From contig DJOT01000047.1 of assembly GCA_002439095.1 (NCBI GenBank), positions 1 to 27,046 of the forward strand: a stretch of 27,046 bases of DNA, in the 5' to 3' direction. The stretch's first letter is position 1. Every line of letters begins with the position of its first letter. The DNA is from Bacteroidales bacterium UBA6431 (GTDB lineage Bacteria; Bacteroidota; Bacteroidia; Bacteroidales; UBA932). Positions 8,411 to 16,374 of this stretch are shown here, piece by piece. The notes under the pieces are model-generated. The model worked only from the letters and a program-made list of their open reading frames with translations, was not told where the DNA came from and searched no databases. The translations under genes and the position numbers were made by a program.

Positions 8411-9038
8411 CGTCAGACCGGTCTTTACACCAGAGTGCGAGGGGACAGCCTTCGCACTTTGGTTTTATGGCCGTGCAGGTGTAGCGTCCGTGCAGGATCA
8501 GCCAATGGTGGGCAACCGGGCGCAGCTCGGGAGGAATGTGGCGTTCGAGATCTTTTTCCACTTCCAGAGGTGTCTTGCCTGATGACAGGCCGAGCCTGCG
8601 TGCGACCCTGAACACGTGCGTGTCCACTGCGATCACGGGTTCTCCCCATGTCACTGAAGCCACCACATTCGCAGTCTTCCTTCCCACGCCGGGCAGAGTC
8701 ATGAGCTTGTCTATGTCCGACGGGACTTCTCCGCCGAAGTCTTTTACGAGTTTGTCCGCCATCGCTATGAGATGCCGGGCCTTGCTGTTTGGGTAGGAGA
8801 TGGACTTTATCAGGGTGAGAACGTCCTCGAATCCTGCTTTGGAGAGACTTTCCGGATCGGGATAGGCCTCGAACAGGGCCGGGGTGGTGAGGTTGACCCT
8901 CTTGTCCGTGCATTGGGCGGAGAGCATCACCGCCACGAGCAGCTGGAATGTCGAGTTGAAATGCAGTTCTGAACGGGCATCGGGGTTATGCCTGCTGAAG
9001 TAGTCGAGAATCCCGGAGTATCTTTCTTTAAGGGTCAT
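8388..9038 (-). CDS. nth: Endonuclease III (bifunctional DNA glycosylase/AP lyase)
   Basis: This base-excision-repair enzyme removes oxidised pyrimidines and cleaves the abasic site. With the ATG at 9038 it is 216 aa. The helix-hairpin-helix LPGVGRKTANVV carries catalytic Lys121, and VDTHVFRVARRLGL supplies Asp139. These are one residue away from E. coli Nth Lys120/Asp138, which supports this start. The C-terminal Cys188-x6-Cys195-x2-Cys198-x5-Cys204 pattern is the standard [4Fe-4S] loop. A TTG at 9053 could add five residues but would lengthen the overlap with the upstream gene. The ATG overlaps the ftsE-like stop as ATGA, typical of translational coupling. The 3' end overlaps the phosphohexomutase gene by 23 bases. 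Confidence 0.95.
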   Translation of the reverse strand: MTLKERYSGILDYFSRHNPDARSELHFNSTFQLLVAVMLSAQCTDKRVNLTTPALFEAYPDPESLSKAGFEDVLTLIKSISYPNSKARHLIAMADKLVKDFGGEVPSDIDKLMTLPGVGRKTANVVASVTWGEPVIAVDTHVFRVARRLGLSSGKTPLEVEKDLERHIPPELRPVAHHWLILHGRYTCTAIKPKCEGCPLALWCKDRSDAMRRTGA

Positions 9039-9712
9039 GCGATCTCTTTGCAACTCTCGTCCACCGTCTCGAACACTCTCCCGGGGTAGCGCGCGCAGAT
9101 GCCTCTGTTGTGTGTGACCATGACTATGGCGGTGTTCTTTTCCTCGTTTATCTTTTTGAGCAGCTGGAGGATTCCTTCGGCCGTGTCGTCATCGAGGTTG
9201 CCTGTAGGTTCATCGGCTACGATGACTTCCGGCTCGTTGAGCAGGGCGCGGGCTATCGCTATGCGCTGCTGCTCGCCGCCGGAGAGCTGGTGGGGCATCT
9301 TGTGGGCTTTGGTCTCCATCCCCACTGATTCCAATACCTCTCCGATGCGGCGGCTGATGTCTTTACTGTCCTTCCATCCTGTCGCTTTCAAGACGAAAGA
9401 CAGGTTGTCCTCCACGCTGCGGTCCATCAGGAGCTGAAAATCCTGGAATACGACCCCTAATCTGCGCCGCAGGTAGGGGATGTCCTTTTTGCGGATGCGC
9501 TCCAGATCGTATCCGCAGACCGTCCCGCTTCCCGCGCCGAGCGGATTCTCTGCTGTGATTGTGCGTATTATGGATGTCTTGCCGCTCCCGACTTTCCCGA
9601 CTATATAGACGAGGTCTCCCGGGAAGACTTCGAGATCGAGGCCGTAGATGACTGTGCTGTCGCCGCCCAGAATGTCGGCGCCCGAGAACGATATGACTGG
9701 AGTTTTCGCCAT
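9035..9712 (-). CDS. ftsE: FtsE-like ABC transporter ATP-binding protein
   Basis: This 225-aa single ABC ATPase has Walker A GKVGSGKTS (39-47), Q-loop VVFQDFQLL (Gln90), signature LSGGEQQR (143-150), Walker B VIVADEPTG (163-171) and H-loop His201. The FQDFQLL context and overall length match FtsE, which with the membrane protein FtsX forms a complex that controls peptidoglycan hydrolysis during division. They also resemble the LolD/MacB-type ATPases, so the symbol is probable rather than certain. No ftsX or other permease gene is adjacent; it is coupled instead to nth through an ATGA overlap. The ATG at 9712 has a TATATTTG promoter box 5 bases upstream. Confidence 0.82.
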   Translation of the reverse strand: MAKTPVISFSGADILGGDSTVIYGLDLEVFPGDLVYIVGKVGSGKTSIIRTITAENPLGAGSGTVCGYDLERIRKKDIPYLRRRLGVVFQDFQLLMDRSVEDNLSFVLKATGWKDSKDISRRIGEVLESVGMETKAHKMPHQLSGGEQQRIAIARALLNEPEVIVADEPTGNLDDDTAEGILQLLKKINEEKNTAIVMVTHNRGICARYPGRVFETVDESCKEIA

Positions 9713-9717
9713 GGGCG

Positions 9718-9725
9718 CAAATATA
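9718..9725 (-). promoter_or_regulatory. -7 promoter box TATATTTG for the ftsE-nth unit
   Basis: On the minus strand the sequence reads TATATTTG, CGCCC, ATG. It matches TAnnTTTG with the same 5-base gap to the start codon as the box at 6672-6679, and shares the following CGCC. This again predicts a leaderless or nearly leaderless message. Confidence 0.6.
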
Positions 9726-9740
9726 GTCGAAAAAATTGAG

Positions 9741-9748
9741 TAAATTTG
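9741..9748 (+). promoter_or_regulatory. -7 promoter box TAAATTTG for the TPR/barrel operon
   Basis: TAAATTTG fits TAnnTTTG and ends 19 bases before the ATG at 9768, giving a leader of roughly 15 bases. It lies in the 55-base divergent intergenic region shared with the ftsE promoter. A matching -33 element was not found. Confidence 0.5.
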
Positions 9749-9767
9749 TAGACTTGGGCTTTATATC

Positions 9768-12746
9768 ATGGGTATGAAACTTAAAAATATACTTGCTGTT
9801 TCTTTGGCCGCAGCGCTCACGCTTCCGTGTGCGCTCCGGGCTTCTGAATCCGTTTCCCCTGACTACAGACGAGCGGTTGAGCTATATGGCAACGGGTTGT
9901 ACGACAGGGCTCTGGCCATATTCGAGTCATTGCCTTCCGACCCTATGACTGACGGGTATTCTGTCCTGTGTGCCGTCAAGATGCGTACCGAGGGCTATCC
10001 TCAGCTGATCTCGGAGTATGACAGGAAGTACCCTTCGTCGGTGCTTACTCCGCATATCCGCTTCGAAAACGCGCGTCTGCTTTTCGATGCCGCCAACTAT
10101 GGAGAGGCCGCGCTGGAGTTCTCAAAAGTCAATTCCTCCGTCCTTGATGCGCAGCAGACGGCCGAGTACATATTCAAGTGCGGCTACTGCGAGTTCTCTC
10201 TCGGCAGGCAGAGTGAGGCGCTCCAGTTCTTCATGATACTGGAGGCTCTGGACTTCTCTGAATATACCGCTCCGGGACGGTATCTGACGGGTGTAATATA
10301 CTACGATGACAGCCGTTTTGCGGAGGCGGAAGCCTCATTCTGGAAGGCGTCCCCTGACCCGAGATTCACTCAATTGTGCGAGTTCTATATAGTTGATTGT
10401 GAGTTTAATCAAAAGAACTATGCCTTTGCGGTGCGCGAGGGGGAGAGGATCTATCAGGACGCGCCTGCTGAGCGCAAAGAGAGGCTTGCCAGGATCATCT
10501 CGGAGTCCAGCCTGATCCTCGGGGACAACGACAAGGCCAGGGAATACTACGAGGCCTTCTCCCACAAGGAGATGAACCGCAAGGATTATTTCTATGCCGG
10601 CTCTGTCCTATATTCAGTGCATGACTACAAGGGCGCGATAGAGAACTACAGCAACATGACGGACCGGAGCGATTCGCTCGGACAGATTGCCAACTATCAT
10701 TTGGGCAACGCCTATGTGCACACCCGCAACCAGGTGGCGGCGATGGCTGCGTTCTACGATGCTTCCACTGTGGATTTCGATCCCGAGATCACCGAGGACG
10801 CCGCTTTCAACTATGCCAAACTGGCCCTTGACCTCAATAAGGACACCCGTGGATTCTCACGGTACATCAAGCGCTGGTCCACCCGCAAGCGGGGCAACGC
10901 CATCTACAGCTACATGGCTCTCGCGGCCCTGTACGACAGGGATTATGCCGGGGCGGTGGCGGCGTATGACAATATCGACGATCTGACCCCGGACATGCAG
11001 AACAACTACACCAAGGCCAACTTCCTGCGCGGCGAGCAGCTCTTTTCCGGGGGCTCCTACCGGGATGCGGTCCCGTATTTCCGCGCCACGGCCTATTATC
11101 TGCCTAAGACCGACAGGCTCAACCAGTTCTCCCGTTACTGGCTTGCCGAAGCAAGTTATCGCTCCGGCGATTATGCCACTGCGGAGCGCACTTTCACGGA
11201 GCTTTACAATGCAGATGCCCTGGACGGCAGCAAGGAAGGGGCGTCCCTTGCCTATAATGTCGCCTACAGTTGTTTCAAGCAGCGTGACTATGCCGGAGCG
11301 GCACGGTGGTTCGACATCTGCATCGCCGATGGAGACCCTCTCTACCGCGAAGATGCAATGGTCAGGCGTGCGGACTGTGACTTCGGCAGGCGCGACTACA
11401 AGGCCGCTATAACATCTTATCAGCGCGTGATATCCGAGTATTTCACCCCTGACAACATCTATCCTTACTATCAGCAGGCCATCTCCTACGGCCTGTCCGG
11501 AGACAGGAAACGCAAGGTTTCAACGCTTCTCCATGTGGAGGATGCTTCGCCGTCCGCTCCGATGTATGCCGATGCTGTATATGAACTCGGCAAGGCGCAG
11601 ATGGATCTCAAGAACAACAACGACGCCATCCGGACATTCACCCGTCTCAAGAATACCGTTCCGGACAAGATCAGTTCCGCCAAGGCCTTGATCGGGATGG
11701 GCATGGTCTACCGCAACATGGCCCAGTATGAAAAATCCTTGGAATGCTACAAGCAGGTCGTCGCGGATCTTCCTCAGAGCGAGTACGCCGAGGAGTCCAT
11801 GCTTGCGATAGAGTCCATCTACCGCAAGATGAAGAGGCCGGACAAGTTCCTTGAATATGTCGAGGCCAATTCCCTGAACGCCGCCAAGTCCGATGCCGAG
11901 AAAGAGAAGATGTACTTCAATACCGCTGAGCAGATGTACCTTTCAGGCAATTATGCCGAAGCCATCAACTCCCTTGGCAAGTTCATGCAGTCCTATCCCC
12001 AGAGCACGGACATGCTCAAGGCCGAATTCTATATGGCGGAGTGCTATCGCTCCACCGGAGACAAGGAGAAAGCCTGTGACTATTATTCCAAGTCAATGGT
12101 GTCCGCCTCAGGTTATTCCTTTGCGGAGATGTCCATGCTCCACTACGCACAGCTTTCGTATGAGCTTGAGCGCTATCAGGATGCATACAAGGGCTATTCA
12201 TCGCTTCTGGCATCCACTAAGATGGATGACAACAGGGATGTGGCCCGTCAAGGCATGATGCGTTCCGCTTACCGGAACAAGGATTATGATTCGGCGATAA
12301 GTGCCTCTGACGCTGTGATTGCGAATGCTCCCGCCTCCACGGCTCTCAGGCGTGAGGCCGAGTATGTCAAGGCAAAGTCATGTCTCGCCATGTCCCGCAG
12401 GGATGAGGCCATGAAGCTTTTCGCTTCACTTGGCTCTGATCCTTCTACTCCGGAAGGCGCCGAGGGCAGGTACATGACAATTCAGAATCTATACGACACC
12501 GGTGATTTCGACAAGGTGGAGGCTGAAGTGTACAGTTTCTCCCAGACTGCCGGAGGCCAGTCTTATTGGCTTGCCAAGGCTTATCTGGTACTTGGTGACT
12601 CTTTTGTGGAGCGAGGCCGCTATGAGCAGGCCAAGGCCACTTATGAGAGCATACGTGACGGCTACGAGCCGTCAGACGGACACGATGATGTTGCGGACAA
12701 TGTCAGCAAACGTCTCTCCAGGCTTTCGGATCTTATGAACAAGTGA
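9768..12746 (+). CDS. Exported tetratricopeptide-repeat protein, 992 aa
   Basis: An N-terminal signal peptide (about residues 1-26, basic MGMKLK start, hydrophobic core, end near LRAS) precedes a long helical-repeat region. TPR-like spacing of small and aromatic residues recurs throughout: for example YGNGLYDRALAIFESL near the start, YNVAYSCFKQRDYAGAARWF in the middle and YLSGNYAEAINSLGKF further on. No enzymatic motif was seen. TPR arrays act as protein-binding scaffolds, so it probably organises a periplasmic or outer-membrane complex; a YbgF/BamD-like assembly role is one option. Two in-frame starts are close (ATG 9768 and ATG 9774); the first is used here. The stop at 12746 lies two bases before the ATG of the beta-barrel gene, so the two are probably co-transcribed and work together. 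Confidence 0.85.
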   Translation: MGMKLKNILAVSLAAALTLPCALRASESVSPDYRRAVELYGNGLYDRALAIFESLPSDPMTDGYSVLCAVKMRTEGYPQLISEYDRKYPSSVLTPHIRFENARLLFDAANYGEAALEFSKVNSSVLDAQQTAEYIFKCGYCEFSLGRQSEALQFFMILEALDFSEYTAPGRYLTGVIYYDDSRFAEAEASFWKASPDPRFTQLCEFYIVDCEFNQKNYAFAVREGERIYQDAPAERKERLARIISESSLILGDNDKAREYYEAFSHKEMNRKDYFYAGSVLYSVHDYKGAIENYSNMTDRSDSLGQIANYHLGNAYVHTRNQVAAMAAFYDASTVDFDPEITEDAAFNYAKLALDLNKDTRGFSRYIKRWSTRKRGNAIYSYMALAALYDRDYAGAVAAYDNIDDLTPDMQNNYTKANFLRGEQLFSGGSYRDAVPYFRATAYYLPKTDRLNQFSRYWLAEASYRSGDYATAERTFTELYNADALDGSKEGASLAYNVAYSCFKQRDYAGAARWFDICIADGDPLYREDAMVRRADCDFGRRDYKAAITSYQRVISEYFTPDNIYPYYQQAISYGLSGDRKRKVSTLLHVEDASPSAPMYADAVYELGKAQMDLKNNNDAIRTFTRLKNTVPDKISSAKALIGMGMVYRNMAQYEKSLECYKQVVADLPQSEYAEESMLAIESIYRKMKRPDKFLEYVEANSLNAAKSDAEKEKMYFNTAEQMYLSGNYAEAINSLGKFMQSYPQSTDMLKAEFYMAECYRSTGDKEKACDYYSKSMVSASGYSFAEMSMLHYAQLSYELERYQDAYKGYSSLLASTKMDDNRDVARQGMMRSAYRNKDYDSAISASDAVIANAPASTALRREAEYVKAKSCLAMSRRDEAMKLFASLGSDPSTPEGAEGRYMTIQNLYDTGDFDKVEAEVYSFSQTAGGQSYWLAKAYLVLGDSFVERGRYEQAKATYESIRDGYEPSDGHDDVADNVSKRLSRLSDLMNK

Positions 12747-12748
12747 TT

Positions 12749-14311
12749 ATGAAGACAAAACTCATATTTGTATCTGTCGCGATCCTTTCGGCCGTGCCTG
12801 CCTTTTCGCAGGGCATTGACCAGAGTGTCGAGGTGACCAACGAATACGAAACCCGTTTCTCGGATTTCCATAAAAGGACAGTCGCGGAGAGTGTGCCGGA
12901 CTCTCTCTACCGCTTTGACTATAATTTCGATTATTCAGTCTTTGACTCGCCGTACAAGGGGTCCTATGACTTTACTCCATATCAGATCAAACTTACCCCG
13001 GAGCCTGTTCCCTATGATGGTCGCGCCCTGTATGCACGGGCCGGTGCGGGATATTCTCTGCATCCGGTTTTGGATCTGGCCTACACACCTCTCTCGGAGA
13101 AGAATGTAGGAGTGAGCCTGTACAATCATGGTGCCGGCTATGCGGGTGATACTTTCCACGACTTGAGCGATGAGGCAGGGGTCAGCGGGCATTATCACAG
13201 CCGTATCGGCAGACTCTCTTTCGGAGGCGGATACAGCGGGATTTTCGCCGGAGACGGGATTGCGAACTCTTTCTACAATTCAGCCGGTGTTTCGGTCGGA
13301 TTGACTTCTCCTGACAGAGAGGGCACGGCGTTCCTATATAGAATAGGTGCAAGTTACCGCTATGGGGGCGACAGGGTTTCCGCGGGCAGAGTCGGTGAGC
13401 ATCTGCTTGGCGTGGACGGATCTTTCGGGCCTATCATCAACGGGCGCTACAGCGTGCTCCTTGATTTCGATTTCACCTCTGCCATGATTAAGGACGGCCG
13501 GACTGGTTTCAGTGACAGGCCTGCCAACTTTGCAGCCCTTACTCCGCACATAAGATTTGTCCTTGGCCCTGCCGATGTGGACGCCGGAGTGCAGATGGAC
13601 TATCTTTCGGCAAGTTCCGGCTCATTGACATTGGCTCCTGCAGTGCGGGCTTCGCTGGAGGTGCGGTCTCTCGACATGAAATTCCTTGCCGGTATCGGAG
13701 GGGGCCGCAAACTCAACTCGCTCTACAGCATGAAGCATCTCAACCATTTCTATCTCAGGCAGACAGGGCCTGATGCCTCCCGCGACAAAATCGACTTCTA
13801 CGGGGGTGCTCAGGGGCGGATAGGCCAGTCGTTCCAGTATGATCTCAAGGGGGGCTATGTCTTACGTGCCGGTTCCCCGCTTGATGCTCCGTCCTGCGGG
13901 CTTGGATTTGCCGACTATCGTCAGAGTTATGTCGATCTGAAGATGGTATGGCTCTCAGAGCGTTTCAATGCTGATGCTGATCTGCATTTTTCTGATGTAC
14001 AGTTCGACAATCAGGCAGAAGTATATGCGCCTGCGATGTTCAGCGGTGATATGCGTCTGACGTACAATTGGATGGGCAGGGTCTATGCCGGTCTTGCCGC
14101 ACAGGGTGCATCGTCACGCAGTGCGGCGTCCCCGTCGCTTCAGGACTTGCGCGGATATGTCGATGTCGGCCTTTTCGGAGAGTATAAGATCGACAGGATG
14201 TGGGGTGTCTGGGCACATGCCGGCAATCTTGCATGCATGAAGATTGAAAGGCATCCGGGGTATGTGGAGAAAGGGCCGTATTTCACGGTCGGCCTGAGCC
14301 TGAGTTTGTAG
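12749..14311 (+). CDS. Outer-membrane beta-barrel protein, partner of the TPR protein
   Basis: With ATG 12749 the product is 520 aa; a GTG at 12743 would add two residues and overlap the preceding stop. A signal peptide (MKTKLIFVSVAILSAVPAFS) is followed by a short linker. The rest is amphipathic beta-strands rich in Gly, Tyr and Phe with alternating patterns such as LYARAGAGYS, RLSFGGGYSG and VYAGLAAQGA. It ends in the strand YFTVGLSLSL, as expected for an outer-membrane barrel. There is no TonB box or plug-domain signature at the N-terminus, so it is not a complete TonB-dependent receptor, although the barrel may be distantly related. The exact function is unknown. The tight linkage to the TPR gene suggests a periplasmic scaffold plus outer-membrane channel or anchor. 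Confidence 0.75.
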   Translation: MKTKLIFVSVAILSAVPAFSQGIDQSVEVTNEYETRFSDFHKRTVAESVPDSLYRFDYNFDYSVFDSPYKGSYDFTPYQIKLTPEPVPYDGRALYARAGAGYSLHPVLDLAYTPLSEKNVGVSLYNHGAGYAGDTFHDLSDEAGVSGHYHSRIGRLSFGGGYSGIFAGDGIANSFYNSAGVSVGLTSPDREGTAFLYRIGASYRYGGDRVSAGRVGEHLLGVDGSFGPIINGRYSVLLDFDFTSAMIKDGRTGFSDRPANFAALTPHIRFVLGPADVDAGVQMDYLSASSGSLTLAPAVRASLEVRSLDMKFLAGIGGGRKLNSLYSMKHLNHFYLRQTGPDASRDKIDFYGGAQGRIGQSFQYDLKGGYVLRAGSPLDAPSCGLGFADYRQSYVDLKMVWLSERFNADADLHFSDVQFDNQAEVYAPAMFSGDMRLTYNWMGRVYAGLAAQGASSRSAASPSLQDLRGYVDVGLFGEYKIDRMWGVWAHAGNLACMKIERHPGYVEKGPYFTVGLSLSL

Positions 14312-14322
14312 TAAAAAATTAG

Positions 14323-14330
14323 TATCTTTG
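14323..14330 (+). promoter_or_regulatory. -7 promoter box TATCTTTG for gyrB
   Basis: TATCTTTG fits TAnnTTTG and ends 23 bases before the gyrB ATG. It begins 11 bases after the stop of the barrel gene, and no terminator separates them, so gyrB may receive both its own and read-through transcription. Confidence 0.6.
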
Positions 14331-14353
14331 CGAGATTATTTGACAATACTGAG

Positions 14354-16366
14354 ATGGTAGATAAAGAAGATATGAAGCAGGCGGAAGAGCAGTACTCCGC
14401 CAACAGCATACAGGTGCTTGAGGGACTGGAGGCAGTCCGCAAGCGTCCTTCCATGTATATAGGAGATGTCTCCGAGAGGGGACTGCATCATCTTGTATAT
14501 GAGGTGGTTGACAACTGTATCGATGAAGCCATGGCCGGCTTCTGCGACACGGTGGATGTACAGATCCTTACGGACAACTCCATCCGCGTGGCTGACAACG
14601 GGCGAGGCATACCTACCGGCATGCACGAGAAGGAACACCGCTCCGCGCTTGAGGTCGTCCTGACGGTTCTGCATGCCGGAGGCAAGTTCAACAAGTCAAG
14701 TTACAAAGTCTCCGGAGGTCTTCATGGTGTGGGCGTGTCCTGCGTCAATGCGCTGTCGGACAGCCTTATAGCTGAGGTTCACCGCGAGGGGAAGATCTTC
14801 AAGCAGAACTACTCCAAAGGCAAGCCGCTCGGACCTGTCGAGGTGGTGGGCGAGTGCGAGGACACCGGTACCATCATCACCTTCCATCCGGATCCGGAGA
14901 TCTTCACCCAGACTACCGTCTACAAATATGAGACTCTGGCTGCCCGCCTGCGCGAGCTTTCATTCCTCAACAAGGGTATCCGCATCACCCTTACCGACAA
15001 GCGAGAGGAGGTGGACGAGTTCGTGATGGATCCTGTCACGGGGGAGTCCAAGGCGACGGGACGCAAGGTTTTCCGTTCCGAAGTTTTCTATTCCACCAAA
15101 GGCTTGAGTGAGTTCATCGAGTATCTTGATGCTGGTGCTCAGACCCTCATCCCTGATCCGATCTGCGTCAATTCCGACAAGATCATCCCTATCGACATAG
15201 CTCTCCAGTACAACAACGGTTTCTCGGAGAAGATATATTCTTATGTCAACAACATCAATACTATAGAGGGCGGTACCCACCTCCAGGGGTTCAAGATGGG
15301 CCTCAGCCGCTCGCTCAAGCAGTATGCTGAGAAGAACAAGCTTCTCGACAAGTTCAAGGGCGAGCTCTCCCCGGAGGATTTCCGTGAAGGGCTGACGGCC
15401 GTCATCTCTGTAAAGGTGGCCGAACCTCAGTTCGAGGGCCAGACCAAGACCAAACTTGGCAACCCGGAGGTCACTTCGGCGGTCTCACAGGCGACCTCCG
15501 CAGCCATGGAGGCATATCTTGAGGAGCATCCGAAGGAGGCCAAGCTCATCATCGAGAAGATCGTGCTCGCCGCCACGGCCCGTGCAGCGGCCCGCAAGGC
15601 CCGTGAGATGGTGCAGCGCAAGAGCTTCATGACCGGTGGCGGCATGCCTGGCAAGCTGGCGGACTGCGCCAACCGTGATCCGGAGAAGTGCGAGCTCTTC
15701 CTGGTCGAGGGAGACTCCGCGGGCGGAACAGCCAAGCAGGGACGCAATCGTGACACACAGGCCATACTTCCGCTGCGAGGCAAGATCCTCAATGTCGAGA
15801 AGGCTTCCGGAGACAGGGCTTTCGACTCCGAAGAGATCCGCAACATATATACGGCTCTTGGAGTGACTGTGGCACAGGAAGACGAGAACGGGGAGAAGCA
15901 CATGGACCTGAGCAAACTCCGCTACCACAAGATAGTGATCATGACCGATGCCGATGTTGACGGTTCGCACATCGCCTGCCTCATCCTCACTTTCTTCTTC
16001 CGCTATATGTTCGATCTCATCAAGAACGGATACGTATATCTTGCCACTCCGCCGCTTTATCTTGTGAAGAAAGGCAAAGAGGAGATCTACTGCTGGACCG
16101 AGGCACAGCGGGAAGAGGCCGCCATGGCTCTCGGCAAAGGCTCGGACAAGGGTTATACGGTGCAGCGCTACAAGGGTCTCGGTGAGATGTCGGAGCAGCA
16201 GCTTTGGGATACCACTATGGATCCGGCTCGCCGCCGCCTGCGCAAGATCACCATCGACAATGCCGCTGCTGCTGAGCGTACTTTCTCCATGCTCATGGGT
16301 GATGATGTCCCGCCGCGCCGCCAGTTCATAGAGGAGAACGCCCACTACGCCAATATCGACGCATAG
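14354..16366 (+). CDS. gyrB: DNA gyrase subunit B
   Basis: The 670-aa ATPase subunit of DNA gyrase supplies energy for negative supercoiling together with GyrA. The GHKL ATPase domain shows RPSMYIGD (32-38), VDNCIDEAMAG (52-62, with ATP-Mg ligand Asn54), DNGRGIPTG (81-89) and GGLHGVGVSCVNALS (121-135). The TOPRIM domain shows FLVEGDSAGGTAKQGR with Glu452, PLRGKILNVEKA, and MTDADVDGSH with Asp532/Asp534, which hold the Mg ions for DNA cleavage. The C-terminal YKGLGEM and the ending are typical of GyrB/ParE. GyrB is preferred over ParE on sequence flavour and length (Bacteroidota GyrB is about 650 aa), though the two are homologous. The stop is 8 bases before the PgpH-like gene, suggesting an operon. 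Confidence 0.94.
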   Translation: MVDKEDMKQAEEQYSANSIQVLEGLEAVRKRPSMYIGDVSERGLHHLVYEVVDNCIDEAMAGFCDTVDVQILTDNSIRVADNGRGIPTGMHEKEHRSALEVVLTVLHAGGKFNKSSYKVSGGLHGVGVSCVNALSDSLIAEVHREGKIFKQNYSKGKPLGPVEVVGECEDTGTIITFHPDPEIFTQTTVYKYETLAARLRELSFLNKGIRITLTDKREEVDEFVMDPVTGESKATGRKVFRSEVFYSTKGLSEFIEYLDAGAQTLIPDPICVNSDKIIPIDIALQYNNGFSEKIYSYVNNINTIEGGTHLQGFKMGLSRSLKQYAEKNKLLDKFKGELSPEDFREGLTAVISVKVAEPQFEGQTKTKLGNPEVTSAVSQATSAAMEAYLEEHPKEAKLIIEKIVLAATARAAARKAREMVQRKSFMTGGGMPGKLADCANRDPEKCELFLVEGDSAGGTAKQGRNRDTQAILPLRGKILNVEKASGDRAFDSEEIRNIYTALGVTVAQEDENGEKHMDLSKLRYHKIVIMTDADVDGSHIACLILTFFFRYMFDLIKNGYVYLATPPLYLVKKGKEEIYCWTEAQREEAAMALGKGSDKGYTVQRYKGLGEMSEQQLWDTTMDPARRRLRKITIDNAAAAERTFSMLMGDDVPPRRQFIEENAHYANIDA

Positions 16367-16374
16367 CCTGTCTG

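Noticed and set aside
8413..8423. Palindrome around AGACCGGTCT near the end of nth as a possible terminator or operator
   Set aside because: It is short, lies inside the nth coding region and has no following T tract.
9039..9053. TTG start adding five residues to endonuclease III
   Set aside because: The ATG at 9038 gives an ATGA junction with the upstream gene and puts the catalytic residues one position from E. coli Nth numbering.
15485..16345. 286-codon minus-strand open frame inside gyrB
   Set aside because: It lies opposite the TOPRIM region of gyrB, whose constrained codons explain the lack of stops; no motif or promoter was seen.
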